Below, piece by piece: positions 44,389 to 52,921 of a stretch of DNA of 64,000 nucleotides. The stretch spans positions 3,596,001 to 3,660,000 of the forward strand of contig NC_015160.1 in NCBI RefSeq assembly GCF_000190535.1, given 5' to 3'. Source of the stretch: Odoribacter splanchnicus DSM 20712. GTDB lineage: Bacteria; Bacteroidota; Bacteroidia; Bacteroidales; Marinifilaceae. Numbering within the stretch: the first letter of the stretch is position 1; every line of letters begins with the position of its first letter. A model generated the notes under the pieces. It made no database searches. It saw only the letters and a list, made by a program, of their open reading frames with translations, and had not been told where the DNA came from. Position numbers and translations under genes: made by a program.

Positions 44389-44785
44389 GACTTTTGAGGA
44401 AGTAAGACAGCGTTTTCTGGAGATTACTTTCGAAGAACGATTCGATTTGATTGTTGCTGTTGCGAATGGAGGTATTATTCCGGCAGCGATGCTGAATCAG
44501 CGTTTGAATCTGGATATGCAGTTGCTGAAATTGCATTTAAGGGATGCCGATCAAAAACAATTGTACGACCGGCCCCGGTTGTTAGAGGAAATCCGGTTCG
44601 AGGTAAAAGGGAAAAAAATATTATTGGTAGAGGACCGGGTAAAAACCGGAACAACCTTGAATTATGCCCGACAGTTGTTGCTCGGTGCGGGGGCTGCTGT
44701 AGTGAAGACTTTTGCTGTCAATGGGAATGCCGACTATTGCCTGTATAATGAAATGTGTTTTCGTTTTCCATGGCGGACGGATTAA
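44378..44785 (+). CDS. Phosphoribosyltransferase-domain protein
   Basis: 135 aa, type I PRTase fold. It shows FDLIVAVANGGIIPAAMLNQRL near residues 20-42 and the PRPP loop ILLVEDRVKTGTTLNYARQLL near 76-96, with the acidic pair (Glu-Asp) and TGTT typical of the family. Shorter than most salvage PRTases, with a small hood. It would attach a nucleobase to PRPP in the cytosol. Coupled to the upstream membrane gene by an 11-base overlap. Confidence 0.85.
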   Translation: MNVKTFEEVRQRFLEITFEERFDLIVAVANGGIIPAAMLNQRLNLDMQLLKLHLRDADQKQLYDRPRLLEEIRFEVKGKKILLVEDRVKTGTTLNYARQLLLGAGAAVVKTFAVNGNADYCLYNEMCFRFPWRTD

Positions 44786-44843
44786 GGAGTTGTTCGTGCG
44801 TATGATGGGCCTTATAACTTTACGAACTTTATAAACAGACTTT

Positions 44844-45773
44844 ATGGATCGTCGAGAATTTTTAAAGACACTAGCCTTGACAGGGGCTGCTGTGACAATG
44901 AAGTGGGATGGGGTGATGGATATCATGGCACAAAATACTTCTCAGGCCGGGGGATGCGATTTGGTCGCCGTAATGGGTGGTGAACCGGCAGAAATGTTCC
45001 GGAAAGCAATCGCTGAATTCGGAGGTATGGGGAAATTTGTCAAAGCCGGACAAAAAGTGGTTGTCAAACCGAATATCGGTTGGGATAAAGTGCCCGAATT
45101 GGCAGGAAATACCAATCCTGAATTGGTATCTGAAATTATTAAGCAATGTTTCGATGCCGGTGCAAAGGAGGTGGTTGTGTTCGATCATACTTGCGATGAC
45201 TGGCGGAAATGTTATAAAAACAGCGGAATCGAAGAGGCTGCCAAAGCGGCCGGTGCTAAGGTGATGCCGGCACATGAGGAATCTTATTACCGGGAAGTGG
45301 AACTACCTAAGGCCAAAAGCCTGAAAACAGCTAAAATACATTCGGCTATTTTGGATTGTGATGTGTGGATCAATGTTCCTATTTTGAAAAATCACGGTGG
45401 GGCTAAAATGACCATTTCGATGAAAAATCATATGGGGATTGTCTGGGATCGCGGATTTTTCCATCGCAATGATTTGCAGCAATGTATCGCTGATATTTGC
45501 ACAATCAGTAAGCCGGCGGTATTGAATGTCGTGGATGCTTACCGTCTGATGAAAACCAATGGACCGCGCGGAAAATCAGAAGCCGACGTGGTGCTGGCCA
45601 AGGGGTTGTTTATGTCGCCGGATATTGTCGCTGTAGATACGGCAGCTACTAAGTTTTTCAATCAGGTGGAAAAGATGCCTCTGGAGGTGGTTGGACATTT
45701 GGCTAAAGGAGAGGAGCTTAAAATCGGTACGATGGACATCAATCGCTTGAAAGTGAAGAGGATTAAGATTTGA
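44844..45773 (+). CDS. DUF362-family protein with Tat signal
   Basis: 309 aa. MDRREFLKTLALTGAAVTM is a Tat-type signal with the RR pair, so the protein is probably folded with a cofactor before export. The mature part has VVVKPNIGWDKVPELAGNTNPELV, VWINVPILKNHGGAKMTISMKNHMG and SPDIVAVDTAATKFF, which are DUF362 hallmarks. Members are often near ferredoxin-type iron-sulfur proteins. The polyferredoxin gene follows after a 7-base repeat array, with no terminator in between. Confidence 0.9.
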   Translation: MDRREFLKTLALTGAAVTMKWDGVMDIMAQNTSQAGGCDLVAVMGGEPAEMFRKAIAEFGGMGKFVKAGQKVVVKPNIGWDKVPELAGNTNPELVSEIIKQCFDAGAKEVVVFDHTCDDWRKCYKNSGIEEAAKAAGAKVMPAHEESYYREVELPKAKSLKTAKIHSAILDCDVWINVPILKNHGGAKMTISMKNHMGIVWDRGFFHRNDLQQCIADICTISKPAVLNVVDAYRLMKTNGPRGKSEADVVLAKGLFMSPDIVAVDTAATKFFNQVEKMPLEVVGHLAKGEELKIGTMDINRLKVKRIKI

Positions 45774-45788
45774 AAAAAAGGTAAAAAA

Positions 45789-45907
45789 GCTAAAAGCAAA
45801 AAGCTAAAGGCTAAAAGCAAAAGGCTAAAAGCTAAAGGCTAAAAGCTAAAGGCTAAAAGCAAAAAGCTAAAGGCTAAAAGCAAAAGGCTAAAGGCAAAAG
45901 GCTAAAG
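45789..45907 (+). repeat. Tandem array of 17 heptamers, GCWAAAR
   Basis: Starting at 45789 the sequence is exactly 17 consecutive 7-base units of the form GCTAAAA, GCTAAAG, GCAAAAA or GCAAAAG, with no indel over 119 bases. It ends at 45907, 12 bases before ATG 45920 of the polyferredoxin gene, and begins 15 bases after the DUF362 stop. The strand is nearly free of C other than the unit start and of long T runs. Such arrays can change length by slippage, so spacing or mRNA structure at the next gene could vary. Confidence 0.95.
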
Positions 45908-45919
45908 GTGGGGGATGTT

Positions 45920-47437
45920 ATGCTAAAAAAATTACGTGTTTTGTTTGCGGTAGTCATGGGGGCCGTGATTACCTTTTATTTCCTGGATTTTGCCGGTTTA
46001 ACTACAGGATGGCCTAATCTGGCACGGATACAGTTTGTCCCGGCCTTATTGGCGGGGAGTTTCGGAATTGTATTGATCCTGCTGGTGGCGACACTATTAT
46101 TCGGGCGTATTTATTGTTCGGTGATTTGCCCGATGGGTATTTTTCAGGATGTCGTAGCTTGGATAGCGAAGAGAATAAATCGTAAAAAGCATTATCGTTA
46201 TACCCGTGAAAAACGCGTTTTGCGTTATGGGGTGTTGGGAATAGTGGTGTTGGCTTTTTTACTCGGTGCTACCGTTTTGTTAAGCCTGCTCGATCCATAT
46301 AGTGCATTTGGACGGATGGGGGTAAATGTTTTCCGGCCTGTTTATTTGGCTGTAAATAATTTGCTGGCCTGGGTATTCAATAGTTTCGGTAATTATACAT
46401 TTTATCATACCGATATTTATGTATTGAGTATGGCCTCTCTTTTCATCGGGCTCCTGACTTTCTGCGGGATTGGCTGGTTGGCCTGGAAGTATGGCCGTAC
46501 CTGGTGTAATACTGTCTGTCCGGTAGGAACATTATTGGGTTTCTTATCGCGTTATTCTTTTGGGCGGATACGGATAGAGGCCGATGCCTGTGTTTCATGT
46601 GGGCTTTGTGAGCGGCAATGTAAGGCGGGATGTATCGATAGCAAGGCCAAAAAGGTAGATCAGAGCCGTTGTGTGGACTGCTATAATTGTCTGTCGGTTT
46701 GCCATAAGCATAGTATAAAATACGGATTGGGGTGGAAGAAAGGGCGGAAGACGCCGGAAAAGCCGGTGGATACTTCTAAGCGGCAGTTTGTGGCTACCGT
46801 AGGGGCTTTGTCTTTACTTCTTCCCAACAAAGTGCTGGCTCAGGGAAAGGCTGTCGTTAAAGCCAATAAATCCTGGCAAAGAGAGCATCCGTTGAGCCCT
46901 CCCGGTTCTCAAAGTGCAGAGCATTTATTGAAACATTGTACGGCTTGTCATCTTTGTGTCACCAAATGTCCTTCGCGTGTGTTGAAACCTGCCTTTATGG
47001 ATTATGGTTTAGGGGGGATGATGCAACCGAAAATGGATTTCGGTCATGGTTTTTGTAACTTCGATTGTACGGTATGTTCTGAAGTGTGTCCGAACGGGGC
47101 TTTATTGCCGCTTACCAAAGAGGAAAAGCATAAGCTGCAGATGGGACGGGTGGTTTTTGTCCGCGAAAATTGTATCGTCAATACCGACGAGACCAGTTGC
47201 GGGGCTTGCTCCGAACATTGTCCTACTCAGGCCGTGACTATGATTCCTTATAAAAATGGCTTGACGATCCCTTCCGTGAATCCCGATATTTGTGTCGGAT
47301 GCGGGGGATGTGAATATGTCTGCCCGGTACGTCCGTTCCGCGCCATCTATATCGAAGGGAATCCGGTGCATCAGGAAGCTAAACCTTTTCAGGAAGCAGA
47401 GAAAAAAGAGGTAATACTCGATGATTTCGGATTCTGA
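45920..47437 (+). CDS. Membrane polyferredoxin, NapH/NosR-like
   Basis: 505 aa from ATG 45920; GTG 45908 is also in frame but MLKKLRVLFAVVMGAVITFYFLDFAG is the family start. Several membrane helices (about 5-30, 45-70, 100-125, 165-190) carry CSVICPMG and CNTVCPVG, cysteine motifs of the NapH/NosR type. Ferredoxin motifs follow: CVSCGLCERQC, CVDCYNCLSVC, then, after a hydrophobic KRQFVATVGALSLLLPNKVLAQ segment, CTACHLCVTKC, CTVCSEVC, CGACSEHC and CVGCGGCEYVC. It should pass electrons from quinone or flavin partners across the membrane to a periplasmic acceptor, perhaps the DUF362 protein (inference). Confidence 0.92.
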   Translation: MLKKLRVLFAVVMGAVITFYFLDFAGLTTGWPNLARIQFVPALLAGSFGIVLILLVATLLFGRIYCSVICPMGIFQDVVAWIAKRINRKKHYRYTREKRVLRYGVLGIVVLAFLLGATVLLSLLDPYSAFGRMGVNVFRPVYLAVNNLLAWVFNSFGNYTFYHTDIYVLSMASLFIGLLTFCGIGWLAWKYGRTWCNTVCPVGTLLGFLSRYSFGRIRIEADACVSCGLCERQCKAGCIDSKAKKVDQSRCVDCYNCLSVCHKHSIKYGLGWKKGRKTPEKPVDTSKRQFVATVGALSLLLPNKVLAQGKAVVKANKSWQREHPLSPPGSQSAEHLLKHCTACHLCVTKCPSRVLKPAFMDYGLGGMMQPKMDFGHGFCNFDCTVCSEVCPNGALLPLTKEEKHKLQMGRVVFVRENCIVNTDETSCGACSEHCPTQAVTMIPYKNGLTIPSVNPDICVGCGGCEYVCPVRPFRAIYIEGNPVHQEAKPFQEAEKKEVILDDFGF

Positions 47438-47449
47438 TGCAGACCGGGG

Positions 47450-47483
47450 TGTCTGAAAAGTCAGCGCTTTAACTTTTCAGACA
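47450..47483. terminator. Shared hairpin between convergent genes
   Basis: TGTCTGAAAAGT (47450-47461) is perfectly complementary to ACTTTTCAGACA (47472-47483). The right arm lies inside the end of the SulP coding sequence. It probably ends both converging transcripts. Confidence 0.6.
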
Positions 47484-49145
47484 TACTTCCGCCCGTTTCA
47501 ATGCTTCGTGAATGTTACTGCAAATATTTTCTTCGCCGATGGTTCGGGCAAAGGAAGATTTGACCAAAGTTGCACGAACCTGTTCGTTTACTCCGGAGAG
47601 GATGACCTGTATTTTTTCTTTCGTAGATAAACGGTAAAGGCTTTCCAGGTTGTGCAGCCCTGTCGTATCCATAAACGGTACTTTGCGCATCCGGATGATA
47701 CGAATGCGGGGTTTGTCGCCGATGGTTTTCATACATTCGTCGAATTTATTGGCGACACCGAAAAAGAACGGGCCGTCGATTTCATATACTTCGACTCCTT
47801 GCGGTACGATCAGTTTTTCTTCTTCATGGTAGATTTCGCCCTCGTTCGACAGATCGAGCTGATCTTTGGCAACCGTGATATGCGTTACTTCGCTCATTCG
47901 TTTCATAAAGAGTACCAGGGCCAGTAACAGACCGATTTCTATGGCGATGGTCAGATCGAAAATGACGGTCAATAAGAAAGTAGTCAATAATACAGCGACA
48001 TCCGATCTGGAGTTTTTCATCAATGATTTGAATGTACGCCATTCGCTCATGTTGTAAGAAACGATAACCAAAACGCCGGCCAGGCAAGCCATCGGAATAT
48101 GTTTGGTCAAGGGGCCGAGGAACAAGAGTATCAATAATAATACAACGGCATGGATCAAACCGGCTACAGGAGTTTTGCCGCCGTTATTGATATTGGTCAT
48201 GGTCCGGGCAATTGCTCCGGTGGCTGGAATCCCTCCGAAGAAAGGAACTACGATATTGGCTGCTCCCTGGGCTATTAACTCTGTATTGGAATTGTGTTTA
48301 TGTCCGGTGACTCCATCTGCTACGGTGGCCGATAATAAAGACTCGATGGCTCCCAGAATGGCGATGGTGAAAGCTGCCGGCAGAAGCTGATTGATGGTTT
48401 CGATATTAAACGCTAAGCCGTTGGGAGTCGGCAGGCTGGCATTGATCTCAAAACGGTCGCCGATGGTTTCCAGGCCGGTGATATTCAGGTGATGGCGTAA
48501 CAGATAACTGATAACGGTCATGACAATGATGGCGATCAACGAACCCGGTATTTTTTTAGAAAACCGGGGAGTGACGATAATGAGCAGGATACTTCCGATT
48601 CCTACCCCTAGTGCAATCCAGTTCGTTGTGTCGAAACTGTGGAAATAAGCAATCCATTTGGAGATAAAATCGGCGGGCACTTTGTCCATGGTTAATCCGA
48701 ACAGATCTTTGATCTGAGTCGTGAAAATGGTAAGTGCAATACCACTGGTAAATCCGACGACGATCGGATAAGGGATAAAGCGGATGATTGTGCCTAGTTT
48801 AAATACTCCCATCAAGACCAACATGATTCCGGCCATAACGGTAGCGATCGCCAGACCCTCGATACCGAATTGTTGAATAATACCATAAACGATAACGATA
48901 AAGGCCCCAGTCGGTCCTCCGATCTGTACGTTACTCCCTCCCAGGAAGGAAACGATAAATCCTGCGATTATGGCTGTGATCAGACCTTGTTCGGGACTTA
49001 CCCCCGAAGCAATACCGAAAGCGATGGCTAATGGAAGAGCAACGATTCCGACAATAATTCCGGCCATCAGGTCGGTAAAGAATTTTTCTTTCGAATAATT
49101 TTTTAGGGTATCGAATAATACCGGTTGAAAATCAATCCGTTTCAT
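47469..49145 (-). CDS. SulP-family (SLC26) anion transporter with STAS domain
   Basis: 558 aa from ATG 49145 (an in-frame ATG at 49154 would add three residues). About twelve to fourteen membrane helices contain the SulP signature ALPLAIAFGIASGVSPEQGLITAIIAGF and GGSNVQIGGPTGAFIVI, and GGIPATGAIARTMTNINNGGKTPVAGL. A STAS domain occupies the C-terminus (about 440-555; GPFFFGVANKFDEC, RMRKVPFMDTTGLHNLE). It imports sulfate, bicarbonate or dicarboxylates; which one cannot be told. Monocistronic. Confidence 0.95.
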   Translation of the reverse strand: MKRIDFQPVLFDTLKNYSKEKFFTDLMAGIIVGIVALPLAIAFGIASGVSPEQGLITAIIAGFIVSFLGGSNVQIGGPTGAFIVIVYGIIQQFGIEGLAIATVMAGIMLVLMGVFKLGTIIRFIPYPIVVGFTSGIALTIFTTQIKDLFGLTMDKVPADFISKWIAYFHSFDTTNWIALGVGIGSILLIIVTPRFSKKIPGSLIAIIVMTVISYLLRHHLNITGLETIGDRFEINASLPTPNGLAFNIETINQLLPAAFTIAILGAIESLLSATVADGVTGHKHNSNTELIAQGAANIVVPFFGGIPATGAIARTMTNINNGGKTPVAGLIHAVVLLLILLFLGPLTKHIPMACLAGVLVIVSYNMSEWRTFKSLMKNSRSDVAVLLTTFLLTVIFDLTIAIEIGLLLALVLFMKRMSEVTHITVAKDQLDLSNEGEIYHEEEKLIVPQGVEVYEIDGPFFFGVANKFDECMKTIGDKPRIRIIRMRKVPFMDTTGLHNLESLYRLSTKEKIQVILSGVNEQVRATLVKSSFARTIGEENICSNIHEALKRAEVCLKS

Positions 49146-49388
49146 GACTAGCACACTTTTTTATAACAAGCTGCAAAATTATAAAATAAACTTTAAATAA
49201 AGAATGTCCGGCGCTAACAAAGTTGACTTTATGATGTAAAAGCCGTTTGATCGCCGGTCAAAGTGAATCATATCAGACGCTTCCCCGGTTGTTATGGCGA
49301 AATAAAGAAACCCTATCTTCTCTATATGAAGCGAATCGGCTTTCAGCGGGAAGATAGGGGAATGATTCCGATCGATGAAACGATAGAA

Positions 49389-50579
49389 TCAGTTTGCGTC
49401 GATGTAGCTGATGGTGTGAATACGTTTACTGCTTACCTGGTGTTGGCCATCGTAAGTTGTAACGGTGATTTCCCGGATATTGCCTTCGTTGTCTGTCCGG
49501 TATTCGAAGACATGTTCGTCATTGTTGTACCCGTCTTTTTCTTTGCTCATCAGGTAAGCACTCCGTTTTCCGAAACAGCCGAAGGCTTTTATGCCTGATT
49601 CCTCGAATGCCAGGCAATCCAACCATTCGGTCTGGGATAACAGGTAATTGAAATCGACGTTACTATTATTGGGGATATGGCTGTATTCTATGTTCGTTGT
49701 GGCACGTGGCTCATCGGTTTCTCCTGCTTTTACCAGATTACCGTCTACCCAAATAGCCTGGTCTGTCGTTGGTCCGGAATTGCTGACTTCAGTTCTTGAG
49801 CTTGAAAAGTATCCGTTTTCATAAGACAGTTCACCCTGATCGATTTCCGGTTTTCCGATTTCGTTATATTCACAGGTCCATGTTTTTACGTTTTGTTCTT
49901 CGTCCAGTTTATATATGGTTTTATATTCGAATATCTGATTCTGATCTTCGACTTTTTCCAGACAAGTGATCGTATTGCCGGAATAACTGTAGGAATCACT
50001 CCAGTCCAGCATACGTTTATTGTCCGTATAATCGTATTCCTCATAGGTGGAAATCCGGTTGAGTTCATCGTAAGTGAAAAGGCGTTCCGATTTATGGGTC
50101 AGATTACCGGAAGAACCGTAATGTGTGTTGGTTATCTCTATTTTACTGACCAACTTCTTGTACTGATCAGGGCGTTCCGGATCGATAGGCGTATTTCCTT
50201 CTTCGGTTTGACCTTTTTGTTCGATCGTTACCGTAATACTACTACCACCACAGATAATCCGGATCGTAGCCTTACGGCCGGTTCCTGTATAATTGGGAGA
50301 TAAGAGAATCTTTACGGTTACTGTTCCGGCTTCACCACTGGGTGGGTCGAGGGTGATCCAGTTCGAAGTATCTGTAGCCTTCGTAGCCGAATTGTAATTT
50401 ATTTCAGTCTTCCAGGCTTCTTGTGCAGTGAAAGTAATGCCTCTTTCCGAGGCGTTTGCATAGGCACTTTGGTTCAGCTGATCTTTTGAAATGCTGATGC
50501 TGTCCGAAGAATTATCATCGTTGCAGGATAGGAAAATAATACTCAGACAGAGGGTGAATAAGGATAGGTAATGTTTCAT
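49389..50579 (-). CDS. BACON-domain lipoprotein
   Basis: 396 aa from ATG 50579, chosen because MKHYLSLFTLCLSIIFLSCND gives a lipobox with Cys19; the frame opens earlier at 50678. A BACON domain (about 35-120; WITLDPPSGEAGTVTVKILLSPNYTGTGRKATI, then ITVTIEQKG) is followed by a 270-residue beta-rich part with YD-like lines (RISTYEEYDYTDNKR, SYSYSGNTITC). Surface lipoprotein of unknown ligand. It is a tandem paralogue of the gene 10 bases upstream: the BACON domains are very similar and the C-terminal parts diverge. Confidence 0.85.
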   Translation of the reverse strand: MKHYLSLFTLCLSIIFLSCNDDNSSDSISISKDQLNQSAYANASERGITFTAQEAWKTEINYNSATKATDTSNWITLDPPSGEAGTVTVKILLSPNYTGTGRKATIRIICGGSSITVTIEQKGQTEEGNTPIDPERPDQYKKLVSKIEITNTHYGSSGNLTHKSERLFTYDELNRISTYEEYDYTDNKRMLDWSDSYSYSGNTITCLEKVEDQNQIFEYKTIYKLDEEQNVKTWTCEYNEIGKPEIDQGELSYENGYFSSSRTEVSNSGPTTDQAIWVDGNLVKAGETDEPRATTNIEYSHIPNNSNVDFNYLLSQTEWLDCLAFEESGIKAFGCFGKRSAYLMSKEKDGYNNDEHVFEYRTDNEGNIREITVTTYDGQHQVSSKRIHTISYIDAN

Positions 50580-50589
50580 TGCCGTAGAA

Positions 50590-51804
50590 TTATTCATAAA
50601 TGATTTCACATTCCAGTTTTTCTTCTGCATCGGTCTTGCCCTGCGCGGACTCCCATTTGCTGTAGATTTGGACCACATATCCTTTAGAATCGGTTACATA
50701 GCGATAAGTAGTCGTGCCATTGTCTTTATTCCACCGGTCTCCCGAAGTAGTTACTTTTTTTATGAACCGGGCAGGAACATTACCGTTATAACCAAATAAA
50801 GTCAGATCTTCACCCGCCAGTTCTTCCGGGTAATATTGTAGTTTTATTACCGATGGTAATGGCCGGATTTCATCCAGGTCGTAATATTCGAATTCCGAGG
50901 TGATGATATCGTTGGAAACATTGTCTTCCGGATAGTAATGCATGGTTTTCACCACTCCGTTTTGCCAGATATAAGTGGTGACAGTCGAATCGAGAACTTC
51001 GACGGTTGCTCCTGTATTTCCTTCCTGATCGACACTTCCCATCGTAATCGTATATCTTTCGATATATTTGGTCATATTGCCTTCTGAGTCGTAGTACCAG
51101 GTGTCACAATCGAAATTGTCGGTTTCCGCCCTTGCTTTGCCGATACGGCCTTCGGATAGCGAATAGGTTGTTGTTCCTGTCGTATAACTGTCGTTGTAAG
51201 CTTGGGTTTTCTTGACGATCCGGTCTTCTGAGTAAGTCAGAGTCGTCACGTATTCTGTTTTTTTCTGACCGGAGATTTCTTTATACAGTGAGTATTCTTG
51301 TACACGTCCTTGTTCATCGTAGGTAAATACGATGTGATTCGGTTCGCCGTCGGTGGAAGTAATGATTTCAGAGATTTTACGTACTCCATCGGCCGGAGAA
51401 TCTTCATCCGGCACCTCTCCGTTTTCAGTTTCTCCTTTTTGTTCGATGATGACCGTGATCGTCGTACCTCCGCAAATGATGTGGATCGTCGCTTTTCGGT
51501 CAGTACCGGTGTAATTGGTGGATAAGGCGAGTTTAATGGTGATTTCGCCTGCTTCGCCACTGGCTGGATCGAGACTTACCCATTTTTCTACGGTTTCCGT
51601 TGCTTTTGTTGCTGTGTAGTCGACTTCGGTATGCCAGGCTTCTGTCGCTTCGAACCGGATGGTTTTTTCTGTATCGTCGGCGTAAGCTGTCTGGTTTTGC
51701 TGATCTTTGTCGATGACAATAGAAGAGGGACCTCCGTTATCGTCATGGCAAGCTGCCATAAATAATGAGGCCAGCAGAAATAAATGGAATAAAATTTTTT
51801 TCAT
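50590..51804 (-). CDS. BACON-domain lipoprotein (paralogue)
   Basis: 404 aa. The lipobox MAAC puts the lipidated cysteine at residue 19. The BACON domain (about 30-125; WVSLDPASGEAGEITIKLALSTNYTGTDRKATI, ITVIIEQKG) is almost the same as in its neighbour. The C-terminal part has the same YD-like beta lines (RVQEYSLYKEISGQKK, MTKYIERYTITMG). First gene of a two-gene operon. Confidence 0.87.
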   Translation of the reverse strand: MKKILFHLFLLASLFMAACHDDNGGPSSIVIDKDQQNQTAYADDTEKTIRFEATEAWHTEVDYTATKATETVEKWVSLDPASGEAGEITIKLALSTNYTGTDRKATIHIICGGTTITVIIEQKGETENGEVPDEDSPADGVRKISEIITSTDGEPNHIVFTYDEQGRVQEYSLYKEISGQKKTEYVTTLTYSEDRIVKKTQAYNDSYTTGTTTYSLSEGRIGKARAETDNFDCDTWYYDSEGNMTKYIERYTITMGSVDQEGNTGATVEVLDSTVTTYIWQNGVVKTMHYYPEDNVSNDIITSEFEYYDLDEIRPLPSVIKLQYYPEELAGEDLTLFGYNGNVPARFIKKVTTSGDRWNKDNGTTTYRYVTDSKGYVVQIYSKWESAQGKTDAEEKLECEIIYE

Positions 51805-51901
51805 GATGTTTGAGTTACTATCTAACTCCGGGATAGTGATTCGTTAATATAAAGAAAGTGTGGAGTTATCGGTTTATTGTGCTGAAGGTTCTGGTAAACC
51901 T

Positions 51902-51999
51902 GTAAACAAATAAACAATACCCCACACTTGACAGTATTACGTGATTTGACGCAATAACGTGCAAGTGATGAGTGTTTTGTATTGCTTCTCCTTGTTTAC
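51902..51999. repeat. Long imperfect inverted repeat
   Basis: GTAAACAAATAAACAATAC at 51902 onward is mirrored by GTATTGCTTCTCCTTGTTTAC ending at 51999, with CACTTG and CAAGTG further in. The arms are interrupted but nested in order. It fills most of the 294-base gap between the BACON operon start and the next gene; it may fold as a leader or terminator RNA. Confidence 0.4.
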
Positions 52000-52098
52000 T
52001 TTAAATTTACCAGATTTTCAGCACAGGATAAAAGCGAAACACTTTCATCGAAATATGTAAGTCCCCGAAGAGACCCTACAAAAATAATGAAAAGTTTG

Positions 52099-52491
52099 CT
52101 AAACAAACACTTCCGGGGTATTGTTTTTATCTGAATGCTCAAGTGCGCGCTTGGCTAAAGCCTGTTTTTCCCGGAATTGTGAAATAAGACAGGTATAACG
52201 GTTCGTATTGATGCGGCTACCTGCTTCAAAAATAAATAATTGACCGATGACCTCTTCCAATGAAGCAATCATTTGTTGTAAAACAAGACGGGAGGCTTTA
52301 GGGTGATCGAGCGCCTGATCGATTCTGAATGAAGCGTAGCGTCCTTGTTCGACGGTCGCTTCCAGTTTAGAGGTTGCATTTTCTATTCGTTTCCGGTACA
52401 TTCGGCTAATGGCTGCCAGGGCTGTATTGTCGAGCCATACTTTTCCGCGACATACCGAAGCGGCTAATTCATAACGACTTTTTGAATTCAT
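52099..52491 (-). CDS. Small helical protein, function unknown
   Basis: 130 aa from ATG 52491 (MNSKSRYELAASVCRGKVW); the frame opens at 52545 but the extra 18 residues look non-coding. The protein is basic and almost entirely helical (ALAAISRMYRKRIENATSKLEATVEQG..., LVLQQMIASLEEVIGQLFIFEAG, FREKQALAKRALEH). I do not recognise a family. A large inverted repeat lies directly upstream of the start. Confidence 0.6.
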   Translation of the reverse strand: MNSKSRYELAASVCRGKVWLDNTALAAISRMYRKRIENATSKLEATVEQGRYASFRIDQALDHPKASRLVLQQMIASLEEVIGQLFIFEAGSRINTNRYTCLISQFREKQALAKRALEHSDKNNTPEVFV

Positions 52492-52509
52492 AACATTTTG
52501 GATTTTATA

Positions 52510-52618
52510 GTTAAACATTTTATTTTGAAAAACACAACATGTCAAAGAACTGTTCGGACATACTTTACCCTCTTTAGCGGATAATCCGAATTAAAATGTT
52601 GTTTTTCAAATGTTTAAC
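52510..52618. repeat. Inverted repeat upstream of the small helical gene
   Basis: GTTAAACATTT-TATT-TTGAAAAACA-CA-ACAT (52510-52540) is the inverse complement of 52596-52618, apart from two small insertions. The 55 bases between the arms have no gene. The left arm starts 18 bases before ATG 52491 of the minus-strand gene, so the structure lies in its leader or promoter. The rest of the 430-base gap to 52922 shows no gene. Confidence 0.6.
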
Positions 52619-52921
52619 ATCCAAAGATGTTACGTTCGTCGTTTCATAACTCTTTTTTTGAATACACCCGATACAGGCAAAAAAATCTCCAGGCACTCCT
52701 TCTGTGCTTAGTAGATCGGCTTTTTACGCATATAGATGTGATTTTCGTTGCAAATGTAAGTATTATTTTGGAATTTTGAAAACAGATCTTGCTTTTTATT
52801 TTCTTACCGGATAACTTGCTTTATAAGAACCTGCTCTTGCGGGGAGAATTTGAACGCTTTCTGCTTTCTACTTTTTACTTTTTTTGTAATTTTGTAGCCT
52901 TAAATCAATGACTACAATTAT

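Noticed and set aside
45789..45907. CRISPR array or IS end
   Set aside because: Units are 7 bases without spacers and no cas gene, transposase or terminal inverted repeat is near; it is a simple tandem repeat.
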